Of a stretch of DNA of 64,000 nt, positions 39,601-51,983 are shown piece after piece. Both the position numbers and the translations under genes were made by a program. Origin of the DNA: Dirofilaria immitis (taxonomy: Eukaryota > Nematoda > Chromadorea > Rhabditida > Onchocercidae); assembly GCA_024305405.1 (NCBI GenBank), contig JAKNDB010000087.1:310001-374000 (forward strand), given 5' to 3'. A model generated the notes under the pieces. The model was given only the letters and a program-made list of their open reading frames with translations, searched no databases and was not told where the DNA came from. Numbering within the stretch: the stretch's first letter is position 1; every line of letters begins with the position of its first letter.

Positions 39601-42600
39601 GCGGTCCACCAGCTAAATCATCGGATGCGGTACATTTCCGTCAGTTCTGGGGTGATATCTGTGAATTGCGTAGGTTTCCGGATAATGCAATCTGTGAAGC
39701 AGTTGTATGGGATTCCAGTAATGTCACTGTGCTCATTTGTCAGCATATTCTTCAGAGGTAGATCTTTAGTTTCATATTTTTATCTATTTTTCGTACATTC
39801 TGGATCTGTCATTATGAAAAAAGTGTGCTCCGATTTGAATGAATTGAGCAGTGCCTTGAATTATGCTTTGTACGAAATTATAAAATGACACTGATGATAA
39901 AATGTGCTGCTCATCATTTTAGGCATTTGAAATTAGAAGCATCCAATGTGGAAGAGCGAACGTTAAAAATGGAAGAAATTTTACCCAATGCATTGGATAG
40001 ATATAGTACAATTGCAAGAGCTTATGATAAATTATCTCAAATACTTCACATGGTGCAAGACTTGCCTCTTCTTATTACAAATATTCATCCTGTATCTGCT
40101 TATCTAAGGCGAACTGCGGTATTATTCATTTATTTATTTTTTTTCACTAATAGTAGAATAAATAGTTGAAAAAAGTGATGAATGAAAAGTAATTGAAATT
40201 TATCCTTTTGTGAAAATATTTGTAATTTGAATAAGGGCATTTATTTATATCGGAGCTGGTACATATGCTACTGCATTTAATAAGATTTAATTTAAGCAGT
40301 TTTATACCAATATTGTTTAAAAATTTATTTTACAAAATTGAATTCTTCTCAAAATGATAATTTTCAACTACTGTTATTCATACACAAGCAATGTATTTAT
40401 TTAGTGTGTATCGAAGTTAAAAGTTAAAATTAAACCTGCACTTTATTTAATTGCATTCTTCATGTTTTGCATGTTACGATAATTGTAATTACACATATCG
40501 CCCGTTTCTTTTCCAATTTAGTAATTCATAATTATGTTTTCACAAAAACTTTTTCAGCCTTTTCCGCCTCTTTCTACTAATGCGATAATAGAAGGACACA
40601 GTGCCTTTATTAAAGACTCCGTTGCATTTCCGTTGTCGCACATCTCACCTCCTTATTTACCCACTGTAGAAGGTTTCTATTTTCTACTAATTGTGACATA
40701 TTCTTTTATTTTTTTTCTTTGAAGGAAAAAATTTGGCGTGTCTGTTCATGTTTTTTTAATTGATTCTATATATAGTGCAAATAACAATGGAACAGAGTGG
40801 AAAATGGGGTGAAGAACTGAATGCTATCGCTCGACTAAAAACCGCTTTCTACGTAGAACTGTCAAAAATTCTAAAGGAGAAGCATTCATTGCAAGCTATA
40901 CCCTTTGATGATTATTTAATTGTTCATTTTGTAAGTACGATTTTATCATTATGTACTTCGGAGTTTTTGCGAAAGACCCAGGAAATCACTGAGGGGAGCA
41001 AAAGATGAACCCAAGGCTCTGATCCTCCTTATCGCTTTTGTCCTGAGGGTATTGATTGCATTTATTTTTCAGAATACCGTTGTATTTCGTCTAATAATAG
41101 CCAATCCGAAGGAAGTTCACATAATGAGAAAATTAAATGGTGGCAAAACGGGTGTTCCTAAGGATAGTCCAACGTCAAAATTGAAAGAGCTTGAAGTGAT
41201 ACTGAAGCCTCAGCTCACTGCATTGCTGCATAGGTAAGTGTAATAATTTTAGACTTAAGCATTATACATTAAATTTTGTGTGCTTGGAAGGAATTGATCA
41301 TTTCTAGGATAATTTCTGAAATGAGTAACAAGTGAAAACTGCAGCTCGCAATTCTAGACATTTTGAGTGAAAAAATTCGGATGATTGTTCTCATCATTTT
41401 TAACCATTCCTATTCCATTAAGAGTATGGCATCGAAAGCACTATAAGATTGTCCTGTCTTGAAATTTATAATAATACTATTAAATGCCTCATTTGACAAA
41501 TGTTTTTTCAGTGCAAGTCAACGATTCGAGGCATTTGCAGATACATGTCGTTTAGCGATATATTGGTTATCATCCCATGCACTATCTGATTATCTAAATG
41601 AAATGATTTTAGAGACTATTGTTGCTTATATATTCCTTAAGCCATTCTCAGTTCAACCACCAAGGTTCTATTCTGCTTTACATTTCTTTTTTATTTACTG
41701 CATTTGTTGTTAGCGAAATTTCGGTCTTATTGATTGATATTGATAGAAAGCGGTTAGTGAAGTTAGTATAATAGTTAGTCCTTAATGCTTTATGTTGAAT
41801 TTGTTTTTTCAGAACACCATTCATTGGTTTCTTTCATTTTTTAACGCTGCTTTCTACGCATAATTGGCTAATGAAACCGCTATTTGTTGATTTCGATAAC
41901 GAATGGACAGGTCTGCTACTTCTTTAAATATTAATTTCAATTTCTATCAATTTCGCTTTAAGATCTTTCACCTTAGATATGTTTCTCTGTTGTTTTTAAA
42001 AATTTCCAAAAAAAAATGTTTTGTTTTCAGAAACGGATATAGACGAAATAGAAAAAGAGTTCATCAAAATGAGACCGGTATTGCCAGTGATGGTAATATG
42101 TACGCCGGTTGATAGAAGTGGTTATCGGTGAGTTAATATTTTTGCGTGCATCAGTTTTATGATTATCTTCATACTTGTCGTATATTTAATAAAAAGATAA
42201 TTTAGGTAACAACTACTAAATTCTGATATTGTTGCATTCTTCGTATTACCAATTTCTATTACTAAATTTACTCATGCTACATTAGTTATTTGTTTATGAT
42301 TTATTGCCCTTTCTTTTTAGATGGACAAGAGAGGAACCGCAGCCGTTGATCCTGAAACGACTAATTGCCCTTTCGAAAGCATCAGCAGCGCTAATCGAGC
42401 AACATATCAATAATTTGGCGGTGTTCAATTTGAAGGTTTTTGTTTTTATTTTAAATGTCACTGTATAATGATAAGTAATATATATAATCATTTTACTGTG
42501 CATTATTTTTTAAATTTCTATTTTCTACTGACAGTTTGCTGTTCCTTATAAAATATGTCTACATCATCATTTTTCTAAGTCAGCTAATCGTATTTTTATG

Positions 42601-43286
42601 ATGAAATGATAGCAGTGCTTAATTAATTGAAAAGTTATAAAGAAATAATAGGAATTGTAATTGAAAAATTATGAAGAAATGATAGAATATTATAGGGATT
42701 GTTCACGACCGACATTTCCAGTTTCTCCAATGTTATTATACATATCAGAGGACGACATAAAGTCAGACGAAAAGTAGTTCGGGGTAAATTAATAAATGGA
42801 CCATTACCAGTAATAGACTACGATCCAATTAGGGTATATGTAAAGCGTTTGCGACAAAGTTTCTCTTCGGTTGCCCTTTTCTTCTACAATAAATATAAAG
42901 GCAACATGATCGGAGTGGCATGGAAACCAGATGCATTATTACCGCGAGATGCAAGCGTATGTTATTTATATTCTGGGAGATTACTAACTTTATTTGCAGT
43001 TCAATATTATGTTATTGTTAAGCTGCAACACTGTTTTAACATGGAGCTTTGCTAAGCTCTTCTTATATAAACTTCCTGATGTGAAGTTATTCTTATAATC
43101 AATTATTGACTTTATATGATCTCTCTGCAGATATCGAAGTGTTTACATCGATTGAAAAGATCGGATAATAAGTTAGTCGTTAATATAAAAGCCATATTGG
43201 ATGATTTCATGATTCTTGGTCAGGGTCTTGTTCGAGAGGTCACCCAAAATCTCGCTGTTGAAGACGACGAGAATATGGAGAATTAG
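36646..43286 (+). CDS. nol-6: Nucleolar protein 6 (NOL6/Nrap, Utp22 homologue), ribosome biogenesis
   Basis: Component of the small-subunit processome in the nucleolus, built from paired inactive nucleotidyltransferase modules. About 19 exons: 36646-36840, 37054-37254, 37354-37519, 37686-37813, 38060-38218, ~38489-38632, 38761-39018, 39229-39309, 39505-39757, 39923-40118, 40558-40672, 40776-40930, 41073-41233, 41512-41664, 41813-41910, 42031-42127, 42321-42435, 42696-42956, 43131-43286. Segments matching human NOL6 in order: YFVKRAHYICQVARIL, TPVYNSKILIDML, FIFLDHTGYLNLA, HFRQFWGDICELRRFPD, AYDKLSQILHMVQDLPL, NAIIEGHSAFIKDSVAFPL, GKWGEELNAIARLKTAFY, DTCRLAIYWLSSHAL, VFNLKGLFTT, LFFYNKYKGNMIGVAWKP and ILDDFMILGQGLVREVT. 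One T is missing at 38971-38974. The joins around 37813/38060, exon 38489-38632 and the start of exon 39505 do not phase as read, so the middle of the model is approximate. Confidence 0.9.
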
Positions 43287-43794
43287 TTATAATGATGATT
43301 TGCTTATTTCATGCATTCTGTTGTTCATAGAGAAATAAATATAGCGATTATGAATGATTCTTCTGTAATTGCAAGTAAGAGGAATTCGGCAAAATATAAA
43401 AATGGTTTATAATATAAGGAATTATTTGTCATCATTTTCGAATTCTTTTCGTTCATTCATGAAGTCTATATTGCATCCAAAGTGTTGAATAATTCGCTCT
43501 TCTGCTTGTTGTTATTGTCGTTGTTGTTGTTGAATTGTTAACTATTTTCAATAAATGATTCTATCGTTTCTTGTCGTTGTTATTTTGAATTGTTAGGAAT
43601 ACCTAGTGCAATATCTGGTAGGCGAAACATAAGAACGACTGCTTAATGCAGTCGAGAGTGTTATAGATTTGTGAGTTATTGATCATCAAACAGAAGTCAA
43701 TAGGATTTATAGTAGATGTGTTTGATTACTATCAATTTAATTTGATTAAAGTGTTCTTCGTAAATCGTAGATTATCTGCGATAGAAGTCGTGGA

Positions 43795-43804
43795 TTTTTT
43801 TCCA
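43795..43804 (+). promoter_or_regulatory. Probable trans-splice acceptor before snurportin
   Basis: TTTTTTTCCAG ends five bases before the ATG at 43810. A poly-T AG placed this close to the start codon is typical of spliced-leader addition. Given the same-strand gene 520 bp upstream, an SL2-type downstream cistron is possible. Confidence 0.5.
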
Positions 43805-43809
43805 GGAAA

Positions 43810-45895
43810 ATGGAAAGCCTGGATGACTTGGCGCATTTATTGGCAGGTAGTTCTGTATCTGTTGCGCCAAACAGTACAGTACGAGAGCATCCTCGGTTTT
43901 CGCAATACAAATATGTCGGGCGAGCGGAATTAAGTCAAGAAAGGCGACGAGAAGAGTTTCTTCGACGCCAGAAAGAGTACATTTTTATAAAAATGGATTT
44001 TAGATGAAAATAAAAGTTCCGTTTCAAATTAAAGCATCATTTTCTCTATATCGACAGGATATATTTTGTTGAAATGGAAATTTGGGAATGTCCATATGAT
44101 CGGATCCGTACTGATATATTTCGGATTTTCAAATTCTTGACGTTATTTTATAGAGCGCGTTTTGATTACGCAAATCATGTGCGAAAATTGGCGATGAATG
44201 AATTGGATGATGATGAATACGACGAAGAGGAAGAAGAAATGGATTCAACAGTATTTGGTAAAAGCAATATGAAGACGAATCGAAAAAGGAATTGCAATCG
44301 TTATGCTAATGAATTGATGCTTAGTGAATGGTTGGTTGATATTCCCGAGAGTTTATCCAAGGATTGGATCTGTCTTCCGTGTCCAGTTGGTAGGCGATGT
44401 CTCGTGGTCGCTTCTAATGTATGTAATTACATAATTTATTATAAAAGCAGAAGCGTCATAAAATTTGTTCCAATACGAAATAGTTGAGAAAACAGTATCG
44501 TTGTTGTAATAATCATAGTTGTCTTATTATAAAATGATGATTTACATCGAATGCATTTATTTTAATGAGCTCCTTACACTTGTTTTGTTTCTCCAAATTT
44601 TTCATTTAGCATAGTAGAAGTAACATTTTTTCGAACATAGTTAGTCGCAATCTCTTATCTATAGTATCATTTTGATTGAACAAATTAAGCTACTATATTT
44701 TACAGTTATTTAAATTGAACAGACGATCATTTTTTATATTTTCATATGTGATTTTATAGACTATGAATTATTTTTATGATTCTTAAAAAGCTTGAATTGT
44801 TTTACAATTTTTTAAAATTCAGTCTTTTCATGTAGCTTGTCATTTAGGATTTTGCCGTATAACTTAGCGTGATATGTAATTCATTCTACCCGATGAATTG
44901 TTGCAGGGAGTAACAAGTACTTATTCGAAAGCTGGTTATCTCATTACACAATTTCATTCTTATCTGCCCGGTGGGAATCATCCGTGCCATGGTAAGTCAT
45001 GTTTCCGAAGGAGTTAGTTCAGATTTTATAACATCCTGTTATCTGTTTTGGATTGAGTATTCTATTGTTATGTTACACAGGTTCGTATACGCTTCTGGAT
45101 TGTATTTTTGATGCGAAATCACGAACATTCTATTGTCTGGATATGATTGCTTGGAATAGCCTAACGGTTGCTGATTCAGATTTTGATTGTCGATTATTCA
45201 TGATGAACTCACGTATCAACGAGAATGAAAACTTTAGGGAGATTTCGAAGCAAATACCTGTTAGTTTTGAATTTTACAAATTACTTTCGTCTTGAGATCT
45301 TTTCTGCTTCTTTAAATTTCCTCTTATGCTTTATTTATAAATTAATATTGTAATCTGGTTATTGGGATTGGACTTTGAATATGTTTTAGTACCGCTTTAT
45401 ATGTCTTCCATATTGTCGTTGCGAATACGATTCCATGAAGGAAATGATGCATCGAGATTTCGACTTCGAAATTGATGGTGTTCTTTTACCATGCTAGCGT
45501 GCATTACCTTAAAGGCCAAAGTCCGCTTGGTTTGTTGTTCTTTAATTATCATTCGGCCTGACCTTTTTATTGTTTTAATCTTAACAAGCCAACTGAAACA
45601 TCTAACAAAGACGAATGTTTTTTTAGTGCTGATTTTTTTGGTGTCCCATCATTGTAACTACGATGCAGTCAGATTAGATTTCATAATGAGAAAAAAATTT
45701 CACTGAATTAAATTTTCAGTGGGATGGTTGAAGCCATGGATGATGCCAGAAATTTTATCTATTCCGGTGCCAACAAAACTAATGAATGGAAATGAAACAG
45801 TAGCAGGCAGTTCGCAGAAATTCATCGAAACATATAATCAAGAGCACAAGCATATTAGCATGATTGGTAAAACTCCCGAAAGTATTTCCAGTTAA
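43810..45895 (+). CDS. SNUPN: Snurportin-1, trimethylguanosine-cap snRNP import adaptor
   Basis: Binds the m2,2,7G cap of spliceosomal snRNPs and importin-beta for nuclear import. Exons: 43810-43976, 44154-44418, 44907-44991, 45081-45259, 45390-45529, 45720-45895. The N-terminal importin-beta-binding domain is kept: [30 protein letters not shown]. An Asp/Glu-rich linker follows. The cap-binding domain shows [54 protein letters not shown] and [13 protein letters not shown]; the Trp residues in SEWL and GWL correspond to cap-stacking positions in human snurportin. Exon 5 loses frame at T4 45484-45487. Two added T restore [15 protein letters not shown] (human LFYHKQTHY); removal of one T would also keep a frame. 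Corrected length is 337 aa (human 360). Confidence 0.93.
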
Positions 45896-47060
45896 AATAA
45901 ATTTATCGCTTACTTAATGAAATTATGTAGTACAATTTATCTCTACAGGTGTATATACATATATATCAAACAGATGAAGTGAGGTGATAGAAACTTATTT
46001 AATATATTCAAGGTAGACGGTGCATTTCCATTTTGTTAAATATTCATTAATATTGTGTTTTCACTATAAAATGAGATTTGATTTGTTATTTCTTCTTCTT
46101 GCATATTTTTTCGATATTTCTTGTTTTCTGTGTATTTTATCATTACTCATTTCAGTTATTTAAATGAATTCTTTCTCTCTTTTTTCATAAATACATTTAT
46201 AATTGTTATAAATAAATATTTTGCATATCTTGTTTACAGTATTCTTTGCAATGTTGAAAGCTATTTTTAAAGATTCTCATTAAAGTATACAGAAATGTAC
46301 AAAACCATATAAAATAGATTTTAAAAGTTTTTCTCGGAAGTTAATTTTATTTATTAAATATAAACGTTGTATTTTTTCACGTACATCTACTATTTACCCA
46401 ATACTTATCATAAATCTCATAATTGATTAAACAAGAAAAAATTGATTTACACATTGTAAAAAAAGATTCGAAGTGCAAAAATTACAATAATTACATTATT
46501 GTTCATTATTAAATCGTTCTCTGGATTACCGTAGTGAATGTAAAAATGTAAAATTTCGAATCGATACTTGAAATAACGAAATGATACTGTAAAAAAATGT
46601 TATATAAAATTTCAAATAAATGAATTAATTTATTTTCACATTTTATCAGTATTGCATTATTGTATGTGTTAGAGCGGTTATTTTCATCCTACAATATGAT
46701 CCATTTATTTTACGTTTGCATATTAGAATTTATAGAATGGAATTTTATCAGTATATTTTGTTTATTATAAAAAAAAGAAAAAATATGGTGATAAGTTGAT
46801 AATAAGTTATTTATTATTGTATTTTCATTAATGAATTTTTTATCATCATTCATTTGGTTTTATTTCGAAATTAGAAATGTAGTAATGCTGAAAATTGCAA
46901 TAAACTCATATTGCAATTCTAATATTATAATTAAATTATTTTTATTTTAAATCTGATACTAATAATCAATATTTCTGATAGATTATATTTTTTATTATAT
47001 TTAATATTTGATAAATTACTGATAATAAATGTTAAGAATTATTGACATTAAAGATGTGAT
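45896..47060. other. AT-rich intergenic region after snurportin
   Basis: Very AT-rich, with frequent poly-T and TTATT stretches. It contains the snurportin 3' UTR. No coding segment or RNA gene was recognised. Confidence 0.4.
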
Positions 47061-50000
47061 ATGGATTCAAAGTATGATAATAGATCTTCATCGTGTAGTT
47101 GTCATTTGAAAAATGGAAAACATTTATGTTTTATACATGAAGGTAAAAAAATATGATTAATCTCGAATTATCTTCTATCTAATCATTGAGACTAATAGAA
47201 TTGTCTTAAAAATTTTAACAGTGTTATTTTTCAATATTTTGAAAATGAATAAATAGATGATGATTACTGATAAAGCATAAAGTTTTCAAATATATCAATC
47301 ATTAGCTCATGCTTATCATTTTTGATAATTTTTAATTTTTGATAAATTTAAAATTTCAGATTTAAGTGCTAAAGTATGCGAATTAGAAAGAGTAGCAGCA
47401 TTATTGAAGGGAAAATTGAAAATTTTAAAAATTCGCATCATATTGCTCAAAAAGAAAATAAAAATTTAATTGAACAATCAAATAAGGTCAATGATATTTT
47501 TGTTATTTTTTTTTTTTTAATTTTAAAATGTCAAAATTATAAAAATATCGAAAAGAAAAAAGCAAAGAGAGAATTCATCCAAAATCTAACAAATCTTTAG
47601 TTAATGGAACAAATTAGGCAAAAAACGATGTTTGCAAAGAATTCAATACGATTCGAGAATGAAATGATATTTGATGCTGAAAAATGGTCGCAAATGTGGT
47701 TAAGTGAAAATGGACAGGTAAAATGAGTTTCTTCTTCTTCTTCTTCTTTTTTCTTGATAAAAAAGATTAAAATTTGTTATTTTGTTATCATTTTTTTTTT
47801 TTTTGAAAGGATTGATTCTAAAAATTAAAAAACTTATATTTTAATTAAAAAGAAAAAGAAAAGTTGAAGATGGAAAAAAATGATAACCTTTTTGAAAAAA
47901 AAAAATTGATAGCATTTTTATGATTAATTTACAAATTGATATTTTCTTTAAACTGATAAATTTGTGTTTTTTTTCCTCTAAGAATTTATGGCTCATTTTT
48001 TGTTGGAAATTTTGAAAAAAATTCGAAATTTTATCTATTATCGGTTATTTTTTTTTGATCATTTTATGGTTGCTTATCTTATCTATATAATCATTTAGGA
48101 TTGCCTAGCTTATCTATATAATCACTCAAGATTGCTTATCTCATCTATATAATCATTTAAGATTGCTTATCTTATCCATATAATCATTATAACATAGAGA
48201 AGATGATCTTATCTATGTGAACGAATATTTTAGTAGTTTATTTAAAATTTTTAATAATATTCTATCATCAAATTTTTATACCAATCTACTTGGTTAATTT
48301 GTACTGCATTATCAATATTAATCATTATGATAATAAATTTCTTAGATGCAAAAATTTCTATTTATTTCTTTGATTCAATCGACACTTCAAATTCATTCAA
48401 ATCTTCGGATTCATTCAAATTTACAGATTCATCTAAATCTTCAGATTCACTTAAATTATAGACTCAAAACAACTTGCAGAAAATTCTCGCTGATAAGCGA
48501 TTATTAGAGAATGCTCAACAGGTGAAAACAATTGAGAAACAAATTGAATATACACATCGTCTTATTGAGCATAAGCGGAAAATAATTGGTACCTGGCAGA
48601 ATAATACGATTGAAAAAGTTTGCAAAGTAAATTTATTCACTTGGCTTATTTTACTTCAACTAAAATACATTGTACACTTGGCTTACTTTATTTTACAAAA
48701 TAAATTTCTTTGTCATAAATTAAATTGTATATTTGGCTTACTTTGCTTAACTGGATTATTTGTACACTTGGCTTATTTTAGTTTCTTTTTTTTTTTTATA
48801 TTTGTTTATGATAAGTTATGCATATGATTGTGTTTCATAAGCTAATATTACTAATTATTATTCATTGATTATTGATATTTGAAATGATTTAATTGATACT
48901 TCATGAAATCATTTTTCTTTTATTTATTTATCCAACTGTTGGCTAATATTTCAAGCTTATTTTTATGATAGGAAATATTATACACTTCCTATTTGTAATA
49001 CTTTAAAAAATGCTTAATTAAATTGGTTAGCAATCGAAATGGCTTTATTAAATCGGTTAATAATTGGAATGGCTTAATTAAATTTGGATAATAATCGATC
49101 ATTGATTAATTTTATTTCAGAACGGTCAATTAACCATGCTTGAACAAGAAAATATGGATATGGAAAAAAGTTAGCTGAATGGTTAAAAATGAATCAACGA
49201 TTATTGGGCATATTTGAAATGATGAAAGATCATGAAATGGAAATGATTTTTGCTGCAGAACGTTGTAAGCAACGAAATATACAAGTTCGGGTATTTGATA
49301 TTATCAATTAGTTATAATCAATCAATCGATTAGATTAATTAATCAATTAATATTAATGATTAAATAGTATAATATATCGAAATTAATTATTATTAGTGAT
49401 TAAATAGCATAATATATCGCATAGTATATCGATTTGTTGATCTAAGAATGGAAATGATTAATTACTGGCTGATATCAACCAAGTGATAATATATTTTATT
49501 AATTGATTGATAATATATATTTACTAACTTATTTTATATATTTTTTAATCAATTGATTTCTTCATTCCCACTCTCCCTCCTCCGCAAACATATGCTATCA
49601 CCATTAGTCAACTCGTTGAATTGATATAATTAGTTTTTGATGTGATAAATAAATAAATTTCAAATAAGTAATAGAAGAAGAAAATGATAAGAAATTAAAT
49701 GATTGAAATATTAGATAAATTCCAGTCATATCATATCATATCATTATTAGTGAACTTGTTGAATTAATATAATTAGTTTTTGATGTAACGAATCAATAAT
49801 GTCAAATAAGTAATAAAACAAATATTTAATTAAATGATTGAAATATTTGATAAATTCTAATCATATCATATCACCATTAGTCAACTCGTTGAATTGATAT
49901 AATTAGTTTTTGATGTGATAAATAAATAAATAAATTTCAAATAAGTAATAGAAGAAGAAAATGATAAGAAATTAAATGATTGAAATATTAGAAAAATTAT

Positions 50001-50210
50001 TTGTAAGTTTAATTAATTAAATTTTAAACAAACAATTTGCAAATATAAAAATTTCAAATTAAAAAAAAAAAGTTTATTTTGCAGGAAGAATGTTGTAAAA
50101 TGCAAACGGATATATTAACAATATCCAAAAGATTAGATGATATTAGTATGTATAATATTACTAATACATCATCTAGTTCAATTACCTTACATAGTCAAGA
50201 AAAAGAATAA
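47061..50210 (+). CDS. Unrecognised coiled-coil protein with Cys/His-rich N-terminus
   Basis: I do not recognise the family. Six exons join in phase: 47061-47142, 47360-47486, 47601-47717, 48480-48626, 49121-49290, 50085-50210. Two of them need one A each: the A5 run at 47427-47431 and the A6 run at 49164-49169. With both the CDS is 771 bp, 256 aa. The N-terminus reads CSCHLKNGKHLCFIH (residues 12-26), a Cys/His spacing that could bind a metal. The rest is Lys/Glu/Gln-rich with heptad-like hydrophobics (KTIEKQIEYTHRLIEHKRK, KLAEWLKMNQRLLGIFEMM), so probably mostly coiled coil, ending in a Ser/Thr-rich tail. No signal peptide or membrane segment. Introns 3, 4 and 5 are long, very AT-rich and filled with tandem repeats. 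Proper splice sites and stop-free joined frames argue that it is real. Candidate lineage-restricted structural (centriole, cilium or meiotic-axis type) protein, but this is only inference from composition. Confidence 0.6.
48070..48190. repeat. ~37-bp imperfect tandem repeat, about 3.3 copies, in intron
   Basis: Repeated element reading approximately TTGCTTATCTTATCTATA then TAATCATTTA, with one or two changes per copy. It lies in intron 3 of the coiled-coil gene. Confidence 0.75.
48386..48465. repeat. ~18-bp direct repeat just upstream of an exon
   Basis: Four to five copies of ATTCATTCAAATCTTC-like units end about 15 bases before the acceptor of the exon at 48480. Confidence 0.6.
48637..48785. 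repeat. Interspersed CACTTGGCTTATTTTA repeats
   Basis: A 16-base element CACTTGGCTTATTTTA, or a near copy, recurs four times within about 150 bp immediately after the exon ending at 48626. Confidence 0.6.
49010..49108. repeat. ~34-bp tandem repeat, three copies, in intron
   Basis: Three diverged copies of GCTTAATTAAATTGGTTA followed by a TAATCGAAATG-like end, just before the acceptor at 49120. Confidence 0.6.
49602..49992. repeat. ~120-145 bp segment repeated three times in tandem
   Basis: Copies begin at about 49602, 49745 and 49874 with CATTAGTCAACTCGTTGAAT (middle copy diverged). Each runs through TATAATTAGTTTTTGATGT and TAAATGATTGAAATAT. Copies 1 and 3 are nearly identical over about 115 bp; copy 2 has several substitutions and a deletion. 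All lie in the last intron of the coiled-coil gene. Confidence 0.85.
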
Positions 50211-50429
50211 AATTGAAAAAATAAATTCTCCTATATCATACCTTAACAATTTTAAAATAATATTTATTTCTAATTTATATAATTTATTTAATGCTTATTT
50301 TAAAATATCTCAAAAAAATTCATTTTTATTTTCATTCAATTCAATTATGCTAATTTAATTAAAAATAAAAAATTAAAATTAATATAAAAATCTACGAAGA
50401 AAAATAAGAAAGATATTAAGTAATAATAA

Positions 50430-50650
50430 TCAATAAATGATTGAATAAAAAGTTATAATAATTGATAAGTGATTGATTAAAAACTGATAATAATTGATAA
50501 ATGATTGATTAAAAGTAATGATGGCTGATTAAAAAGTAATAACAATTGATTAAAAAGTTATAATAATTGATGAATGATTGATTAAAAAGCAATAATAATT
50601 GATGATTGATTAAAAGGTTATAATAATTGATAAATGATAGATTAAAATTA
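50430..50650. repeat. ~28-bp tandem repeat downstream of the coiled-coil gene
   Basis: About eight imperfect copies of TAATAATTGATAAATGATTG followed by ATTAAAAA, starting about 220 bp after the stop codon. Confidence 0.75.
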
Positions 50651-51959
50651 TCAGCATAATCAAATTGGAAAAATTTTAAAACATATATTAGAGATTAAAA
50701 TTATAATTTCAAAATTTGAATTAAAAAAAAAAATAAAGACATTACTTAAACGAGCAAAGAGTAATTTTTGTCAAAAATGAATAAAATTTTTGAAAATAAA
50801 TTAAATTTTATAATTTGCTAAAATTCTATGCTAAAAAGTTTTATACAAATTTAAAAGTTTTATTTGTAGCAATTAAAAGATAAAAGCAATTGAAAATGAT
50901 AAAATGTTGAAAGAAAAATGAAAAAAAGAAAAATTGTTGATTGTGAATTATTTATCATTCTAATTTTCCTCTTAACACGGAAAATTATTGCATCGATTAA
51001 ATTGATCGATCAATTTTCTTATTTCTATGACCTCTAACCTTTACATATCATTCATTATTTTTAACTATTCAATTTTTCTATTATCAGCATTTTTACTAAT
51101 TTTCTCGATTGATATGTGTGTATTAAGAGAATGTTCATGAAAAGTTATTATTTCAAAAAATAGTTCAAATTTTGTATGAATAAAAATAGTACTAATCCGT
51201 TATCATTTATCGATAGATGATATCGATAAATGATAACGAAAATTTATTAATGTTCTAATTATTGTTACTTTTTTTTACTGGCTGTTTTTTTTTTTGTTAT
51301 CACTTATCAAATATTTATTACAATTATGATCAAACAATTTTATTGATTATTTCACTTTTCATCATTTGTTTTTATGAACATTGTATTAAAATTTTCTTTA
51401 AAAAAAAAAGTATGGCAAAATAAAAAAACTTATTAACTTAATTACTGAAAGAAATAGAAATATTAAATGATAATCGTTAGCGATATATGATATAATAATA
51501 TTGCTCTTATCATTTACACTCCTTCTTTTCGTTGCTTTTGTTTTTTCAGTATAAATTTTGATAAGATTAATCTTGAAAATATTGAATTCATCAATTGATA
51601 AATATGTTAAAAGAATGCATTTATCAAAGATGCATTTACATATGGAAAAAAAATTGTTTAATAATATATTTTGAAAATTGTATAAAAACTTTGCATAATT
51701 AATTGAGAATTAATAAATTCATTCGTATCTATTTGCATTAATTTTTTGATTGTGAAATTAATTCCTCTAATTTGTATCAATTTTTCCAATAATTTCCTCT
51801 CTTTCTAATTTGATCTTAATTTTTGAAATTAATTTTAGTATATAAAGAAATTTCTCGATCATAAAGAAATTTCTCGATCATCTCATTGGCATTAGAATAT
51901 ATAAATAAGCATTATTGATTATTTTATTTGATTACAAAAAAAAAATGTATCAACAAGAA
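50651..51959. other. AT-rich gene-poor DNA
   Basis: Very AT-rich sequence with no coding segment recognised. It contains the perfect inverted repeat listed separately at 51198-51238. Confidence 0.4.
51198..51238. repeat. Perfect 17-bp inverted repeat with 7-base loop
   Basis: CGTTATCATTTATCGAT at 51198-51214 is exactly complementary to ATCGATAAATGATAACG at 51222-51238, separated by AGATGAT. The flanking bases do not extend the pairing. It would fold into a stable hairpin as DNA or RNA. Confidence 0.9.
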
Positions 51960-51983
51960 TTGAATGGAAACATATAAAACGAA

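Noticed and set aside
48070..50650. CRISPR-like array of repeats
   Set aside because: The repeats are directly adjacent or diverged AT-rich units without unique equal-length spacers, inside introns of a eukaryotic gene.
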